Source: QVMG01 sp032073245
Lineage (GTDB): Bacteria; Bacteroidota; Bacteroidia; Bacteroidales; Tannerellaceae
NCBI GenBank assembly: GCA_032073245.1
Contig: DAMANX010000017.1
Coordinates: 36,236-100,235 of the forward strand
Reading direction: 5' to 3'
Length of the DNA: 64,000 nucleotides
Shown: positions 27,377-36,156 of the stretch, in pieces
How positions within the stretch are numbered: position 1 is the first letter of the stretch
Layout of the letters: the number at the start of each line of letters is the position of its first letter
The notes under the pieces: model-generated
Seen by the model: only the letters and a program-made list of their open reading frames with translations
Told to the model about the DNA's origin: nothing
Databases searched by the model: none
Translations under genes and position numbers: made by a program

Positions 27377-27686
27377 TTTTTTTGCCTTCAGCCTTCAGCT
27401 GCCTTTAACTATCTAATTGCCAGCTCGTATGGCTGAAAGAAGTTGCATTCAGTTTGCCTTCAGGGAATTTTGATTTTGCTACCGGTTTTTACATAAAAGC
27501 TACCGGCTTATCCCAGAAAGCTACCGACTTTTTCAAATACCCTACCGGCTTTTTTAAATATGCTGCCGACTTTTTTCGATAAGCCGGCAGTTATCCATTC
27601 TGAATGCATCCTGAAGGATGTTGCTTTCAGCCATACGGGCTGGCAATTAGACTGTTAAAGGCGGCTGAAGGCTGAAGGTAAAAAAA
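27377..27686. repeat. Long inverted repeat element, 63-bp arms, around a 21-bp array
   Basis: Arms 27377-27439 and 27624-27686 match as reverse complements with about six differences. The outer ends are poly-T/poly-A and the GCCTTCA heptamer doubled. The 184-bp interior holds the 21-bp array at 27479. It looks like a non-autonomous mobile element or a large folding unit. No transposase is present. Confidence 0.85.
27479..27585. repeat. 21-bp tandem array, 5 copies
   Basis: CTACCGG-type cores (CTACCGG, CTACCGA, CTGCCGA) begin at 27479, 27500, 27521, 27542 and 27563, all exactly 21 bp apart, most followed by T-runs and AAATA. The last unit runs into a GCCGGCAG half-palindrome. Confidence 0.92.
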
Positions 27687-27768
27687 TAAAACTAGTGTGT
27701 GGATATTTTAGTCTCCTAGTAGTGCCAGAAGATTCAAGTATTGTAATATATGAAGATAATATCAACAT

Positions 27769-27844
27769 GTAGGGGCAGCCCTATGTGGCTGCCCAATACC
27801 CATAAAAACAACAAATTCGGGCGGCCACATAGGGCCGCCCCTAC
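27769..27844. repeat. REP-like GC-rich inverted repeat
   Basis: Arms 27769-27794 (GTAGGGGCAGCCCTATGTGG...) and 27819-27844 pair with a few mismatches around a 24-bp AT-rich loop. The GGGGCGGCC/GGCCGCCCC type is widespread in bacterial intergenic regions. It ends 54 bp before the malic-enzyme stop and may act as its terminator. Confidence 0.85.
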
Positions 27845-27897
27845 AAGACGAATACCTTCAAATATACCTCAATTTAAAGATAATTATCAAAAATACC

Positions 27898-30192
27898 CTA
27901 TCGCGTCGCTTCTCCCTTTTCTATCTGCTCTTGTACAATGGCATCAACAACAGCTACTGTGGTCAGATTCAGAATATCTCTGGTTGAGCTTTCGACGTCT
28001 GTAAAGTGGATAGGCTTATTTAATCCCATCTGGATTGGGCCGATGGTCTCGCCAATACCCATTTCAAGTAATAATTTATAAGCGCTATTAGCAGAACTTA
28101 GATTGGGGAATATCAAAGTATTTACATCTTTACCCTTTACTTTATTAAATGGATAAGTCTCATCGCGTAACTTTTTATCGAGTGCAAAATTTACCTGCAT
28201 TTCCCCATCGATCATAATTTCAGGATAATCTTTATGAAGGCACTCAATAGCTTCGTGTACTTTACGCGGGCTACCTTGTTTATCAGCTCCAAAATTGGAA
28301 TAAGAAAGCATAGCCATCACAGGATCATGAGCGAAGAATTTCACGGCATCATGTGTCAGACGGGCTACATCAATCAATACTTCAGCCGAAGGATGGCGAT
28401 TTATTAATGTATCTGCAATGAAGAATGTACCTCGTTTGCTGGTAACAATGTTCATGGCACCGAAGTGTTTATAAGATGGACGGATACCAATGATCTGTTC
28501 TGCCATTTTGGTGATTTCAGAATAACGGCTATATACACCCGTAATAAAGGCATCTGCTTGTCCGGTTGCTACCATCATCATACCAAAAGCATTGCGGTCT
28601 ACCATGATTTCGCAGGCTTCGGCAAAGGTTACCCCTTCACGCGCTTTCTTTTCCGAGAAGATACGGGCAAACTCGTAACGGCGTTCATTTTCACGATCAT
28701 GACGCAGGTTGACAATTTCAATACCTTCGAGGCTCAGGTTTTCTTCCGAGGCGATCTTGTGTAAACGTTCTTCATTACCTAATAAGATCGGGAAGCAAAT
28801 ACCTTCTGCTTTTGCTTCCACTGCGGCTTTAATCATATTTGCATGATTCGCTTCGGCAAATACGACCCGTTTCGGGTTCGCTTTTGCCATATCAGCAAAT
28901 GAACGTACCATCTTATTATCATATCCCATCATATCCCGCAGATGATTAGCGTATTCATCCCAATCGGTAATAGTTTTGCGTGCTACACCCGAAGCGATTG
29001 CTGCTTTTGCTACAGCGAGGGATACTCTGGTTAATAATCGGGGATCAAGGGGTTTAGGCAGGATATAATCCCGGCCAAAGGTTGTACGCTTGAGTTTATA
29101 AGCGGCATTTACAACGTCAGGTACGGGCTCTTTTGCCAGCTCGGCAATAGCATATACAGCCGCTACTTTCATCTCTTCGTTGATTGCAGTGGCATGTGTG
29201 TCCAACGCTCCGCGGAAAATATAAGGGAATCCCAAAACATTATTTACCTGATTAGGGTAATCGGAACGGCCGGTAGCAAAAATAATATCGGGACGGCTGG
29301 CCATTGCTTCTTTATAAGAAATTTCAGGATTTGGGTTTGCCAAAGCAAATACAATAGGATTCTCATTCATGGTACCAACCATCTTTCCAGTCAATACATC
29401 TGCAACTGATAATCCGAGGAATACATCCGCTCCTGCAACTGCTTCTTCCAGGGTTTTAATATCCCGGGTAGTAGCAAATTCTTTTTTGGATTCATTTAAA
29501 TCCTTACGATAGACAGACAATACGCCTTTACTATCGCACATAACTATATTTTCTTTTTTAGCTCCTAATAAAACATACAACTTAGTACATGATATAGAGG
29601 CAGCACCTGCACCATTTACAACAATTTTTACATCCTCTATTTTCTTACCGGTAATTTCAAGTGCATTCAACAAACCGGCACCCGATATAATAGCGGTTCC
29701 GTGTTGATCATCGTGCATAACCGGAATATCCAACTCTTTTTTGAGGCGGGTTTCTATCTCGAAACATTCCGGTGCTTTGATATCTTCCAGATTTATCCCT
29801 CCAAAAGTGGGAGAGATGGCTTTTACTGCCTGTATAAATTTTTCAGGATCTTTTTCGTCTACTTCGATATCAAAAACATCAATACCGGCAAATATCTTAA
29901 ACAACAGACCTTTTCCTTCCATTACAGGCTTACCTGCTATCGCTCCGATATCGCCAAGCCCGAGAACAGCTGTACCATTTGAAATAACAGCTACCAGATT
30001 TCCTTTAGCGGTATATTTATAAGCATCCAACGGATTTTTTTCAATTTCCAGACAGGGCTCTGCTACCCCCGGCGAATACGCCAATGATAAGTCTGCCTGA
30101 GTACTATATGGTTTTGTTGGAATAACTTCAATCTTTCCCGGCTTTCCTTCGGAATGGTACCGAAGAGCTTCTTCTTTAATTGCTTTTGCCAT
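27898..30192 (-). CDS. maeB: NADP-type malic enzyme with C-terminal phosphotransacetylase-like domain
   Basis: 764 aa. Oxidative decarboxylation of malate to pyruvate with NAD(P)H. The start MAKAIKEEALRYHSEGKPGK at 30192 is the conserved N-terminus; a longer frame to 30282 is rejected. Visible in the malic domain (about 1-430) are LAYSPGVAEPC, GLGDIGAIAGKPVMEGK, the metal-binding ECFEIETRL and HDDQHGTAII, then the dinucleotide fold VVNGAGAASISC. Residues about 440-764 resemble phosphate acetyltransferase, as in MaeB of other bacteria, where this part is regulatory and lacks activity. On the minus strand TACTTTTG at 30235-30242 may be its -7 box. Confidence 0.95.
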   Translation of the reverse strand: MAKAIKEEALRYHSEGKPGKIEVIPTKPYSTQADLSLAYSPGVAEPCLEIEKNPLDAYKYTAKGNLVAVISNGTAVLGLGDIGAIAGKPVMEGKGLLFKIFAGIDVFDIEVDEKDPEKFIQAVKAISPTFGGINLEDIKAPECFEIETRLKKELDIPVMHDDQHGTAIISGAGLLNALEITGKKIEDVKIVVNGAGAASISCTKLYVLLGAKKENIVMCDSKGVLSVYRKDLNESKKEFATTRDIKTLEEAVAGADVFLGLSVADVLTGKMVGTMNENPIVFALANPNPEISYKEAMASRPDIIFATGRSDYPNQVNNVLGFPYIFRGALDTHATAINEEMKVAAVYAIAELAKEPVPDVVNAAYKLKRTTFGRDYILPKPLDPRLLTRVSLAVAKAAIASGVARKTITDWDEYANHLRDMMGYDNKMVRSFADMAKANPKRVVFAEANHANMIKAAVEAKAEGICFPILLGNEERLHKIASEENLSLEGIEIVNLRHDRENERRYEFARIFSEKKAREGVTFAEACEIMVDRNAFGMMMVATGQADAFITGVYSRYSEITKMAEQIIGIRPSYKHFGAMNIVTSKRGTFFIADTLINRHPSAEVLIDVARLTHDAVKFFAHDPVMAMLSYSNFGADKQGSPRKVHEAIECLHKDYPEIMIDGEMQVNFALDKKLRDETYPFNKVKGKDVNTLIFPNLSSANSAYKLLLEMGIGETIGPIQMGLNKPIHFTDVESSTRDILNLTTVAVVDAIVQEQIEKGEATR

Positions 30193-30295
30193 AAACTTTA
30201 CATTTTGTTCATTAAATTGTAACCAATCAGGGTGCAAAAGTAACAATTTTAATCGGGAATAAGTTATTTGCTGACAAATCAATTTGTTAAAGTTC

Positions 30296-32092
30296 TCAGT
30301 CCATAGTGATTCCCATTTTTTGCATCAGAAAATATGCATTCATGTTTTGGGCGATGCCCTCGCGTAAAGTATAGGTGAAGGTCAGTTTATCGTCGGTAAT
30401 ATCAGCTTCAAAACGATAGTTTTTGATAAGATCAGGAAATTCCTGTTCGAGAGTTCCCAGAACAAGGTCATGAGTAGCAATTATACCACAGGTGTCATAA
30501 GTGATAAATTGCCGTACAAGAGCCAGAGATCCCTTTTGCTTATCTATAGAATTGGTGCCTTTCAGTATTTCATCGAGTATAATGAAAAGCTCTTCGCCTG
30601 ATTGAAGTCGGTCGATAATCATTTTCAATCGTTTTAGCTCAGCAAAGAAGTAGGATTCATTTTCGATCAGGGAATCTGAAGTACGCAGGCTGGTTACAAG
30701 ATTAGCCGGATAAACAGTTAAGCTATTAGCACAAACAGGAGAACCTATACAAGCCAAAACAAAATTGAGTCCGACAGTGCGAAGGTATGTACTTTTCCCT
30801 GCCATATTTGCACCGGTAATAATCATAAAAGAAGGATGCTTCTTTATAGAAATATCATTACGTACACATATATCACGATGGATCAATGGATGGCCAAGCC
30901 CTTTACCGGAAAAAATGAAATAGTTATCTGCAATCTCAGGATAACTATACCCGGGATGATTATAAGCAAAACCGGCTAAAGAGGCTAAAGCATCAAACTC
31001 TGTAAGAGCGTCTATCCATTGATTAATATAACATGCATTCGCTTTTTTCCAGTTTTCAAGATTGAACAGAATACGGAAATCACGTAGAATGAATATATTT
31101 AATAGCATGATCACTTTATTGTCGCGTTGGTCGAATGTTCCCAGATGGCGGGAGAGTAGTCCGATGGCTTGTGAGGCTGTGAGATTATTTGCAAGAAGAT
31201 GTTTTTGGATATCTTTAAGCATTGGTGATTCGAATGGTTGATTTTCCACGATTTTCATCAGACGGGAATATACGGAGATGATCTTTTCTATTTTATCGAT
31301 GGACTTATGCAGGCGGTTAATTTGTTTTCGCTTGGCATTAGCAATGAACATGCTAAAAAAGAAAAAAATAACAGGTATTGCGATATCCACCAATCCAAAG
31401 GCATATCCGGTAATTAGAATTACCCATAGAATAGGAATTACCCATATCAGAGTCTTCCACAGAAGAGGGTATTTTAGACCAACGGATGTTCCGAGAAGTG
31501 CCGGCAATTGCTTGATATCATCTTTATTGCCGGGATTCAGTTGTCCGGTAACGTAGAAATGCTGTCTTATAGTGGTCAGAGATGAAAGCTCTTCAATTGC
31601 TTTCTGGCGCTGCAGAATAGTTGCTTTATTAGTTAGCGGGTTTATAAACCAACCGGATAACTTTTCCCGGCCACCGTGAGTGACAGTGCGATTGATAGAT
31701 TGGAAAAAAGAGCGTTCGCCAAACAGATCCAGATCAAAACTAAAGGAGTGGACAGCATCAGCCTTGTCAGGAGCTCCGTCAAATGCAGAAAAATCATAGT
31801 CGAGCGCTTTAAGTTCACCTTCACATAGTTGCATCATTTCTTCTGCGTATGAGCGACGATAAGCAAGACGATTATGCCATACCATAAAGAAGACAAAAGG
31901 AATAGCATAGATTACTGTAACGAGAGGCCAGTATATCCATTGGGCAACACCCATAATACCCATAGTAATCATAGCAGCTATGACAATTAATAAGCGGATA
32001 GTACCCAGAATATGTATTTTACGCTTTAGCAGTTGTATACGCTTAAGATTTTCGTCAATAGTGACTTTATATGTATTGTAGATGGTTTCCAT
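30296..32092 (-). CDS. Membrane-anchored MutS-like ATPase
   Basis: 598 aa from the ATG at 32092; three extra codons to 32101 would overlap the -7 box TATCTTTG at 32099-32106. Two pairs of transmembrane helices (about 29-70 and 205-245) precede a helical lever region (about 250-410) and a MutS ABC ATPase domain (about 415-598) with Walker A ITGANMAGKSTYL, signature-like SLIENESYFFAEL, and Walker B LFIILDEILKGTNS. It lacks the N-terminal mismatch-recognition domain of MutS1 and the Smr domain of MutS2. The role is unknown; the anchor argues against ordinary mismatch repair. It is divergent from the AraC gene. Confidence 0.85.
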   Translation of the reverse strand: METIYNTYKVTIDENLKRIQLLKRKIHILGTIRLLIVIAAMITMGIMGVAQWIYWPLVTVIYAIPFVFFMVWHNRLAYRRSYAEEMMQLCEGELKALDYDFSAFDGAPDKADAVHSFSFDLDLFGERSFFQSINRTVTHGGREKLSGWFINPLTNKATILQRQKAIEELSSLTTIRQHFYVTGQLNPGNKDDIKQLPALLGTSVGLKYPLLWKTLIWVIPILWVILITGYAFGLVDIAIPVIFFFFSMFIANAKRKQINRLHKSIDKIEKIISVYSRLMKIVENQPFESPMLKDIQKHLLANNLTASQAIGLLSRHLGTFDQRDNKVIMLLNIFILRDFRILFNLENWKKANACYINQWIDALTEFDALASLAGFAYNHPGYSYPEIADNYFIFSGKGLGHPLIHRDICVRNDISIKKHPSFMIITGANMAGKSTYLRTVGLNFVLACIGSPVCANSLTVYPANLVTSLRTSDSLIENESYFFAELKRLKMIIDRLQSGEELFIILDEILKGTNSIDKQKGSLALVRQFITYDTCGIIATHDLVLGTLEQEFPDLIKNYRFEADITDDKLTFTYTLREGIAQNMNAYFLMQKMGITMD

Positions 32093-32179
32093 GGGCAACA
32101 AAGATAAGAGATAAACTCAAAATGTCCGTTTTTTACACTCTTCGAATCCATTTATATCTTTATTTTTGTCAGATTGAAA

Positions 32180-33016
32180 ATGGATGCGTGCCAGATAATA
32201 CAGCCTTCCGCATTGCTTGCACCTTATGTGAAGCAGTATTGGTTTTTGACGTTTGATAATGTGGCTAGAGCTTCTCAGCGTCTAATTCCTGCAGGAAATG
32301 TTATGCTTAATTTTCACCGCGGTAATCCTGTTTATTCTTCTGCTCATAATGGAATTCAACCAAGAGCTTCACTGAATGGGCAATTGACAATATATACAGA
32401 CTTTGTTTATGAGGGACATGTAGATTTTATCGGAGTTGTTTTTCGGTCTGTTGGGGCAATGGCTTGTTTTAATTTTCCTATGCATGAGTTGAATAACAGG
32501 AATATTGATATAGAGTCCTTGAGTGATCCGCAACTTGTTGAGTTGGAAAAAAATCTTACGGATATAACAAATAATAAGAAATGTGTCGAATTGATTGAAA
32601 CATTTCTAATAAAGCGTATTTGTCGGTATGATAATTATAATCAGAAACGCTTAATGACAGTTATACATTCAATAGACTTTGGAAAAAGAGATATTCAGGT
32701 GATGGCTCAAACAGCATGCCTAAGTTATAAGCAATTCAAACGGATTTTTACAGAATATATCGGAGTGAATCCCAAAGATTACTTACGGATTTTCCGCTTT
32801 CAAAGGGCATTACGGATATTACAAGTGCAACCGAATATAACTTTGGAAAAACTAGCTGAACACTGTGGATATTATGATCGTTCTCACTTTATTAAAGAAA
32901 TGAAGCTATTGATGGGGTATTCACCGAAAGAGTTTTTATCTGTTGGAGATTTATATGATGAACTGCTTTTGGATTTTCGTTCCACCATGATTGATCCACT
33001 ACCATTACAGACGTGA
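32180..33016 (+). CDS. AraC-family transcriptional regulator
   Basis: 278 aa from ATG 32180 (MDACQIIQPS); an upstream TTG is less likely. The N-terminal sensing domain (about 1-150, with LAPYVKQYWFL and RLIPAGNVMLNFH) is of the DUF6597 kind. The C-terminal HTH_18 domain (about 165-260) carries two helix-turn-helices and the family signature LEKLAEHCGYYDRSHFIKEMKLLMGYSPKEF. It probably controls the alpha-oxoamine synthase gene 19 bp downstream with which it shares a transcript. The ligand is unknown. TATTTTTG at 32161-32168 could be its -7 box. Confidence 0.88.
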   Translation: MDACQIIQPSALLAPYVKQYWFLTFDNVARASQRLIPAGNVMLNFHRGNPVYSSAHNGIQPRASLNGQLTIYTDFVYEGHVDFIGVVFRSVGAMACFNFPMHELNNRNIDIESLSDPQLVELEKNLTDITNNKKCVELIETFLIKRICRYDNYNQKRLMTVIHSIDFGKRDIQVMAQTACLSYKQFKRIFTEYIGVNPKDYLRIFRFQRALRILQVQPNITLEKLAEHCGYYDRSHFIKEMKLLMGYSPKEFLSVGDLYDELLLDFRSTMIDPLPLQT

Positions 33017-33035
33017 AACAAATACATAAAATATT

Positions 33036-34307
33036 ATGGAATTAAAGAAAGATTGCGATATAAATTCAATCAATTGTGATGACTATACACAAGTAGATTT
33101 TTTTGAATATAAAGGTGATGATCTGTTTGAAGTAAAAGACTTTTTCTGGGCATTTTACCAGGATGCAGTTGCTAAGAAATATATGGTATACGGTAATCCT
33201 ATCAGTTCTGCACCTGAAGCTGAATTTAATGTGTATGATCGGTATATGGGTACAGAAAGAAATTTTCTCAACTTTTGTTCCTACAATTATTTAGGATATT
33301 CAAATCATCCGGAGGTGATCCGAACAGTACAGGATACATTAGCAAAATATGGAACAGGGGCTGTATCTGCTCCTCTCTTGAGTGGATATTACGATTTGAC
33401 AAAACAGTTGGAAGAGACGATTGCGGCATTTAAGAAAAAAGAGGAAGCTGTGTTATTTCCTACCGGATATGGAGCTAATCTTGGAGTGCTCTCCTGTTTA
33501 CTGAAGCCTGGAGATGTGGCAGTATTGGATATTCTTTCTCATGCTTCGATCTATGATGGTGCACGATTGGCAGGAGCAGATATAAAAGTGTTCAGTCATA
33601 ACAATGCTGCTCATCTGGAAAAGATTTTAAAGAATTTGCAAACGAAGCGTGTGATAGTCTGTATTGAAGGAGTATACAGTATGGACGGTGATCTGGTGAA
33701 CTTGCCGGAGATTGTTACGGTATGTAAGAAATATGGAGCGAAAATATTGTTGGATGAGGCCCACGCTACATTGATATTTGGAGAAAATGGACGGGGAGTG
33801 GCAGAGCATTTTGGGCTGGAAGATCAGATTGATATTACTATCGGGACATTTAGTAAATCATTTGGGGCAATAGGTGGCTTTGCAGTAGGGGATCGAAAGC
33901 TAATGACATATCTACGTCTTTTTGCCCGTTCGTATGTCTTTTCATGTGCGATGGCACCACATACGGCTGCCGGGATTTTAAAGGTTATAGAACTCTATCA
34001 GAAAGATAAGAGTGAAAGAGAAAAATTATGGCAGAATACTTACTACATGCAGGAAAAATTGAAGGAAGCCGGCCTGGATATCGGAAAGACAGAGTCGCAG
34101 GTAATACCGGTGATTGTAGGTAATGATCGTAGGTTAAGAGAAATAAGTAAGATGATTCATGAAAGAGGGTTATATACAGGGGTAGTAACATATCCTGCGG
34201 TGTCGAACAAACGAACGAGGCTAAGGCTTTCTATGTCCTCTAACCATACTAAGGAACAAATGGATACTTGTCTGGAGATTATAAAGGATGTTTTTAGAGC
34301 TAACTAA
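33036..34307 (+). CDS. PLP-dependent alpha-oxoamine synthase family aminotransferase
   Basis: 423 aa. Family members condense an amino acid with an acyl-CoA: 8-amino-7-oxononanoate synthase, 2-amino-3-ketobutyrate CoA ligase, serine palmitoyltransferase, CqsA. Visible: NFLNFCSYNYLGYSNHP, AVLFPTGYGANLGVL, the PLP-binding DEAHATLIFGENGRG, and the Schiff-base Lys in GTFSKSFGAIGGF. An extra N-terminal stretch of about 60 residues precedes the usual start. No biotin genes are nearby, so BioF is not indicated. The pairing with an AraC regulator hints at regulated production of an amino-ketone or sphingoid-like product, but that is speculation. Confidence 0.82.
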   Translation: MELKKDCDINSINCDDYTQVDFFEYKGDDLFEVKDFFWAFYQDAVAKKYMVYGNPISSAPEAEFNVYDRYMGTERNFLNFCSYNYLGYSNHPEVIRTVQDTLAKYGTGAVSAPLLSGYYDLTKQLEETIAAFKKKEEAVLFPTGYGANLGVLSCLLKPGDVAVLDILSHASIYDGARLAGADIKVFSHNNAAHLEKILKNLQTKRVIVCIEGVYSMDGDLVNLPEIVTVCKKYGAKILLDEAHATLIFGENGRGVAEHFGLEDQIDITIGTFSKSFGAIGGFAVGDRKLMTYLRLFARSYVFSCAMAPHTAAGILKVIELYQKDKSEREKLWQNTYYMQEKLKEAGLDIGKTESQVIPVIVGNDRRLREISKMIHERGLYTGVVTYPAVSNKRTRLRLSMSSNHTKEQMDTCLEIIKDVFRAN

Positions 34308-34414
34308 AAATACATAATTAAAAAGTGGTATGAAATACTGAGATCTAAAGTGTAAATATTTCAGACAACAAGTGAATACATTATCCTGTTTTTATAAAAA
34401 TCATAAGTTTAATT

Positions 34415-34939
34415 ATGGGCAATAAACTACCATTTTCTTTTTTTCAACGTGATGCGCTTGAAGTTGCTCCTGAATTGCTGGGGAAATACTTGGTTCGTCG
34501 TTTTGACAGTGGGGATATTCATCGTTTTCGTATTACCGATGTTGAAGTGTATCGGGGTGAGGACGATAAGGCTTGTCATGCATCCAAAGGTAGGACCGGC
34601 CGTAGTGAGGTGATGTATGGAGAGGGTGGCCATATTTATGTATATCTTATCTATGGGCTTCATTGGTTACTGAATATTGTAACCGGAACCAAAGATCAAC
34701 CGCAAGGGATTATGATACGGGGGCTTGAGGGGATTGATGGACCTGGCCGGGTAGGTAAATACCTTCACCTCGATAAAACCTTTTATGGGGAGTCTATCAC
34801 TGGTGAACGACTCTGGGTTGAGGATTCGGATGAAAAGCCGAATTATAAAACCAGTCCCCGCATTGGTATTGATTATGCAGAAGAATGGAAGGATATGCCA
34901 TGGCGGTTTGTGATCGAAAAGAAAGAGGATAACTTGTAA
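34415..34939 (+). CDS. DNA-3-methyladenine glycosylase (AAG/MPG family)
   Basis: 174 aa, somewhat shorter than the usual 190-210. Base excision repair of alkylated purines. Visible: the N-terminal LPFSFFQRDALEVAPELLGKYL, ITDVEVYRGEDDKACHASKG with the catalytic Glu, RTGRSEVMYGEGGHIYVYLIYGLHWLLNIV with the intercalating Tyr region, and GPGRVGKYL. It is a single plus-strand gene 107 bp after the oxoamine synthase and convergent with the small hypothetical gene at 34963. Confidence 0.93.
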   Translation: MGNKLPFSFFQRDALEVAPELLGKYLVRRFDSGDIHRFRITDVEVYRGEDDKACHASKGRTGRSEVMYGEGGHIYVYLIYGLHWLLNIVTGTKDQPQGIMIRGLEGIDGPGRVGKYLHLDKTFYGESITGERLWVEDSDEKPNYKTSPRIGIDYAEEWKDMPWRFVIEKKEDNL

Positions 34940-34962
34940 ATTCGAAAGTATTTATCAATTCT

Positions 34963-35295
34963 TTATCCGAATATTTCTTTAAATACTTTTTCTACTTCTT
35001 CATGAGTATCTACTTTTTCTCCAATCCTTTGAGGTAAATTCCCTTTGGTTTTGCGAAACATGGTGGCGACGGAGTCGGAATCGATCCGGAGTTTATCGAT
35101 TGATATATCGTAAGTTCCTTTCACATCATTATTGTTCCAACGATAGATAGAAATAAACTGTACGTCAATGCCGGGCTCAATGTAACAAATGAGTTTTATA
35201 TGTTCTTTTCTATATGTATAGTTACATCCACTGTCCAGTTGTTCTTCTTCAAATCCTTTTTGTATCAATATTTCAGCTAATTCCTGCGTTTTCAT
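34963..35295 (-). CDS. Small hypothetical protein
   Basis: 110 aa from the ATG at 35295 (MKTQELAEILIQKGFEEEQL), chosen over a start 11 codons upstream because the longer N-terminus is basic and AT-rich without helix pattern. The protein has a helix, then a beta-meander (YTYRKEHIKLICYIEPGIDVQFISIYRW), then a helical C-terminus. No motif, signal peptide or membrane segment is visible. I do not recognise the family. It resembles small cytosolic Bacteroidetes proteins that co-occur with nothing specific. Confidence 0.6.
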   Translation of the reverse strand: MKTQELAEILIQKGFEEEQLDSGCNYTYRKEHIKLICYIEPGIDVQFISIYRWNNNDVKGTYDISIDKLRIDSDSVATMFRKTKGNLPQRIGEKVDTHEEVEKVFKEIFG

Positions 35296-35377
35296 ACTAT
35301 TGTGTTTTTTACTATAAATAACAGCCATCCGGCTAAAGTTGTTCTACGGTATCAAAAACAAAAAAGAAAAGTAAGAA

Positions 35378-36118
35378 TTAAAAGGTATAGTCGCCTTTCT
35401 CCGATACTCTGACGAGGATCTCTTTTCTATCTTTTTTAAACCGGAGGTATCCCTTGCGAAGATTCTCCCAAAAAGCGATTAATTCCGGATCATTCCTGTA
35501 ATGTTGGGTATAACTGACATGATTATTCTCTGTCATATCAAACGGAAAAATATAAACTGGAATACTCATCTGACCATTATTGCGAGCATGGATAGCATAG
35601 AGATAGATCTCTTTGATCTTATCGTCAGTCATGGGCAAACAACCGATCGTGACACAATCTCCATGTATAAAAATATCGCCGCCTAAGTGCGTGGCTGTAC
35701 TTTTCTTTTTATCGCTTTCATTGGGGTAGTTGATGCCCAGAGACAGATAGAAATTACTGGATGGATTGAAACGGTCAATATGATAGAAACCTTCGGGGAT
35801 CTGGTTATCACCTTGTCGTCGTTTGGGGCCTAAAGAGCCGGAAGAGGCGCAGATGGGATAGGTGATAAGAGGGGAGTAAACTGTTTCTCCTTTCTTTTTG
35901 GCATGGATGGTGAGTTTTCCTTCTGCTTTGTAGGCGGTGATAAGAATATGGAAATTATCTAATGACAGACCTAGTTCCTGCAATCTGGATAGGATAACAA
36001 CTTCCTTTTCCGCGACGGCAGTGCGTACCCGGGGGTATTTCTTTTGTTCGCTAATGAAACCCGGAGAAGATACTGTTAGCATGGATAGTAATAAGATAAA
36101 TTGAATGAGGTGTTGCAT
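35378..36118 (-). CDS. L,D-transpeptidase, YafK/YkuD family
   Basis: 246 aa with a signal peptide (about 1-18). The catalytic segment IHGDCVTIGCLPMTDDKIKE around residue 153 holds the His, Gly and nucleophilic Cys of the YkuD fold. The family cross-links peptidoglycan or attaches or releases wall-bound proteins in the periplasm; in E. coli the YafK-type enzyme DpaA releases Braun lipoprotein. Length is within the YafK range, with a helical tail after the catalytic domain. Single gene, 39 bp from the next gene's stop. Confidence 0.88.
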   Translation of the reverse strand: MQHLIQFILLLSMLTVSSPGFISEQKKYPRVRTAVAEKEVVILSRLQELGLSLDNFHILITAYKAEGKLTIHAKKKGETVYSPLITYPICASSGSLGPKRRQGDNQIPEGFYHIDRFNPSSNFYLSLGINYPNESDKKKSTATHLGGDIFIHGDCVTIGCLPMTDDKIKEIYLYAIHARNNGQMSIPVYIFPFDMTENNHVSYTQHYRNDPELIAFWENLRKGYLRFKKDRKEILVRVSEKGDYTF

Positions 36119-36156
36119 TGTATGTGAAAACTAATATAATTGAACTTTGAGGCTAG

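Noticed and set aside
27479..27585. CRISPR-like array
   Set aside because: The 21-bp units are contiguous without unique spacers and lie inside a long inverted repeat.
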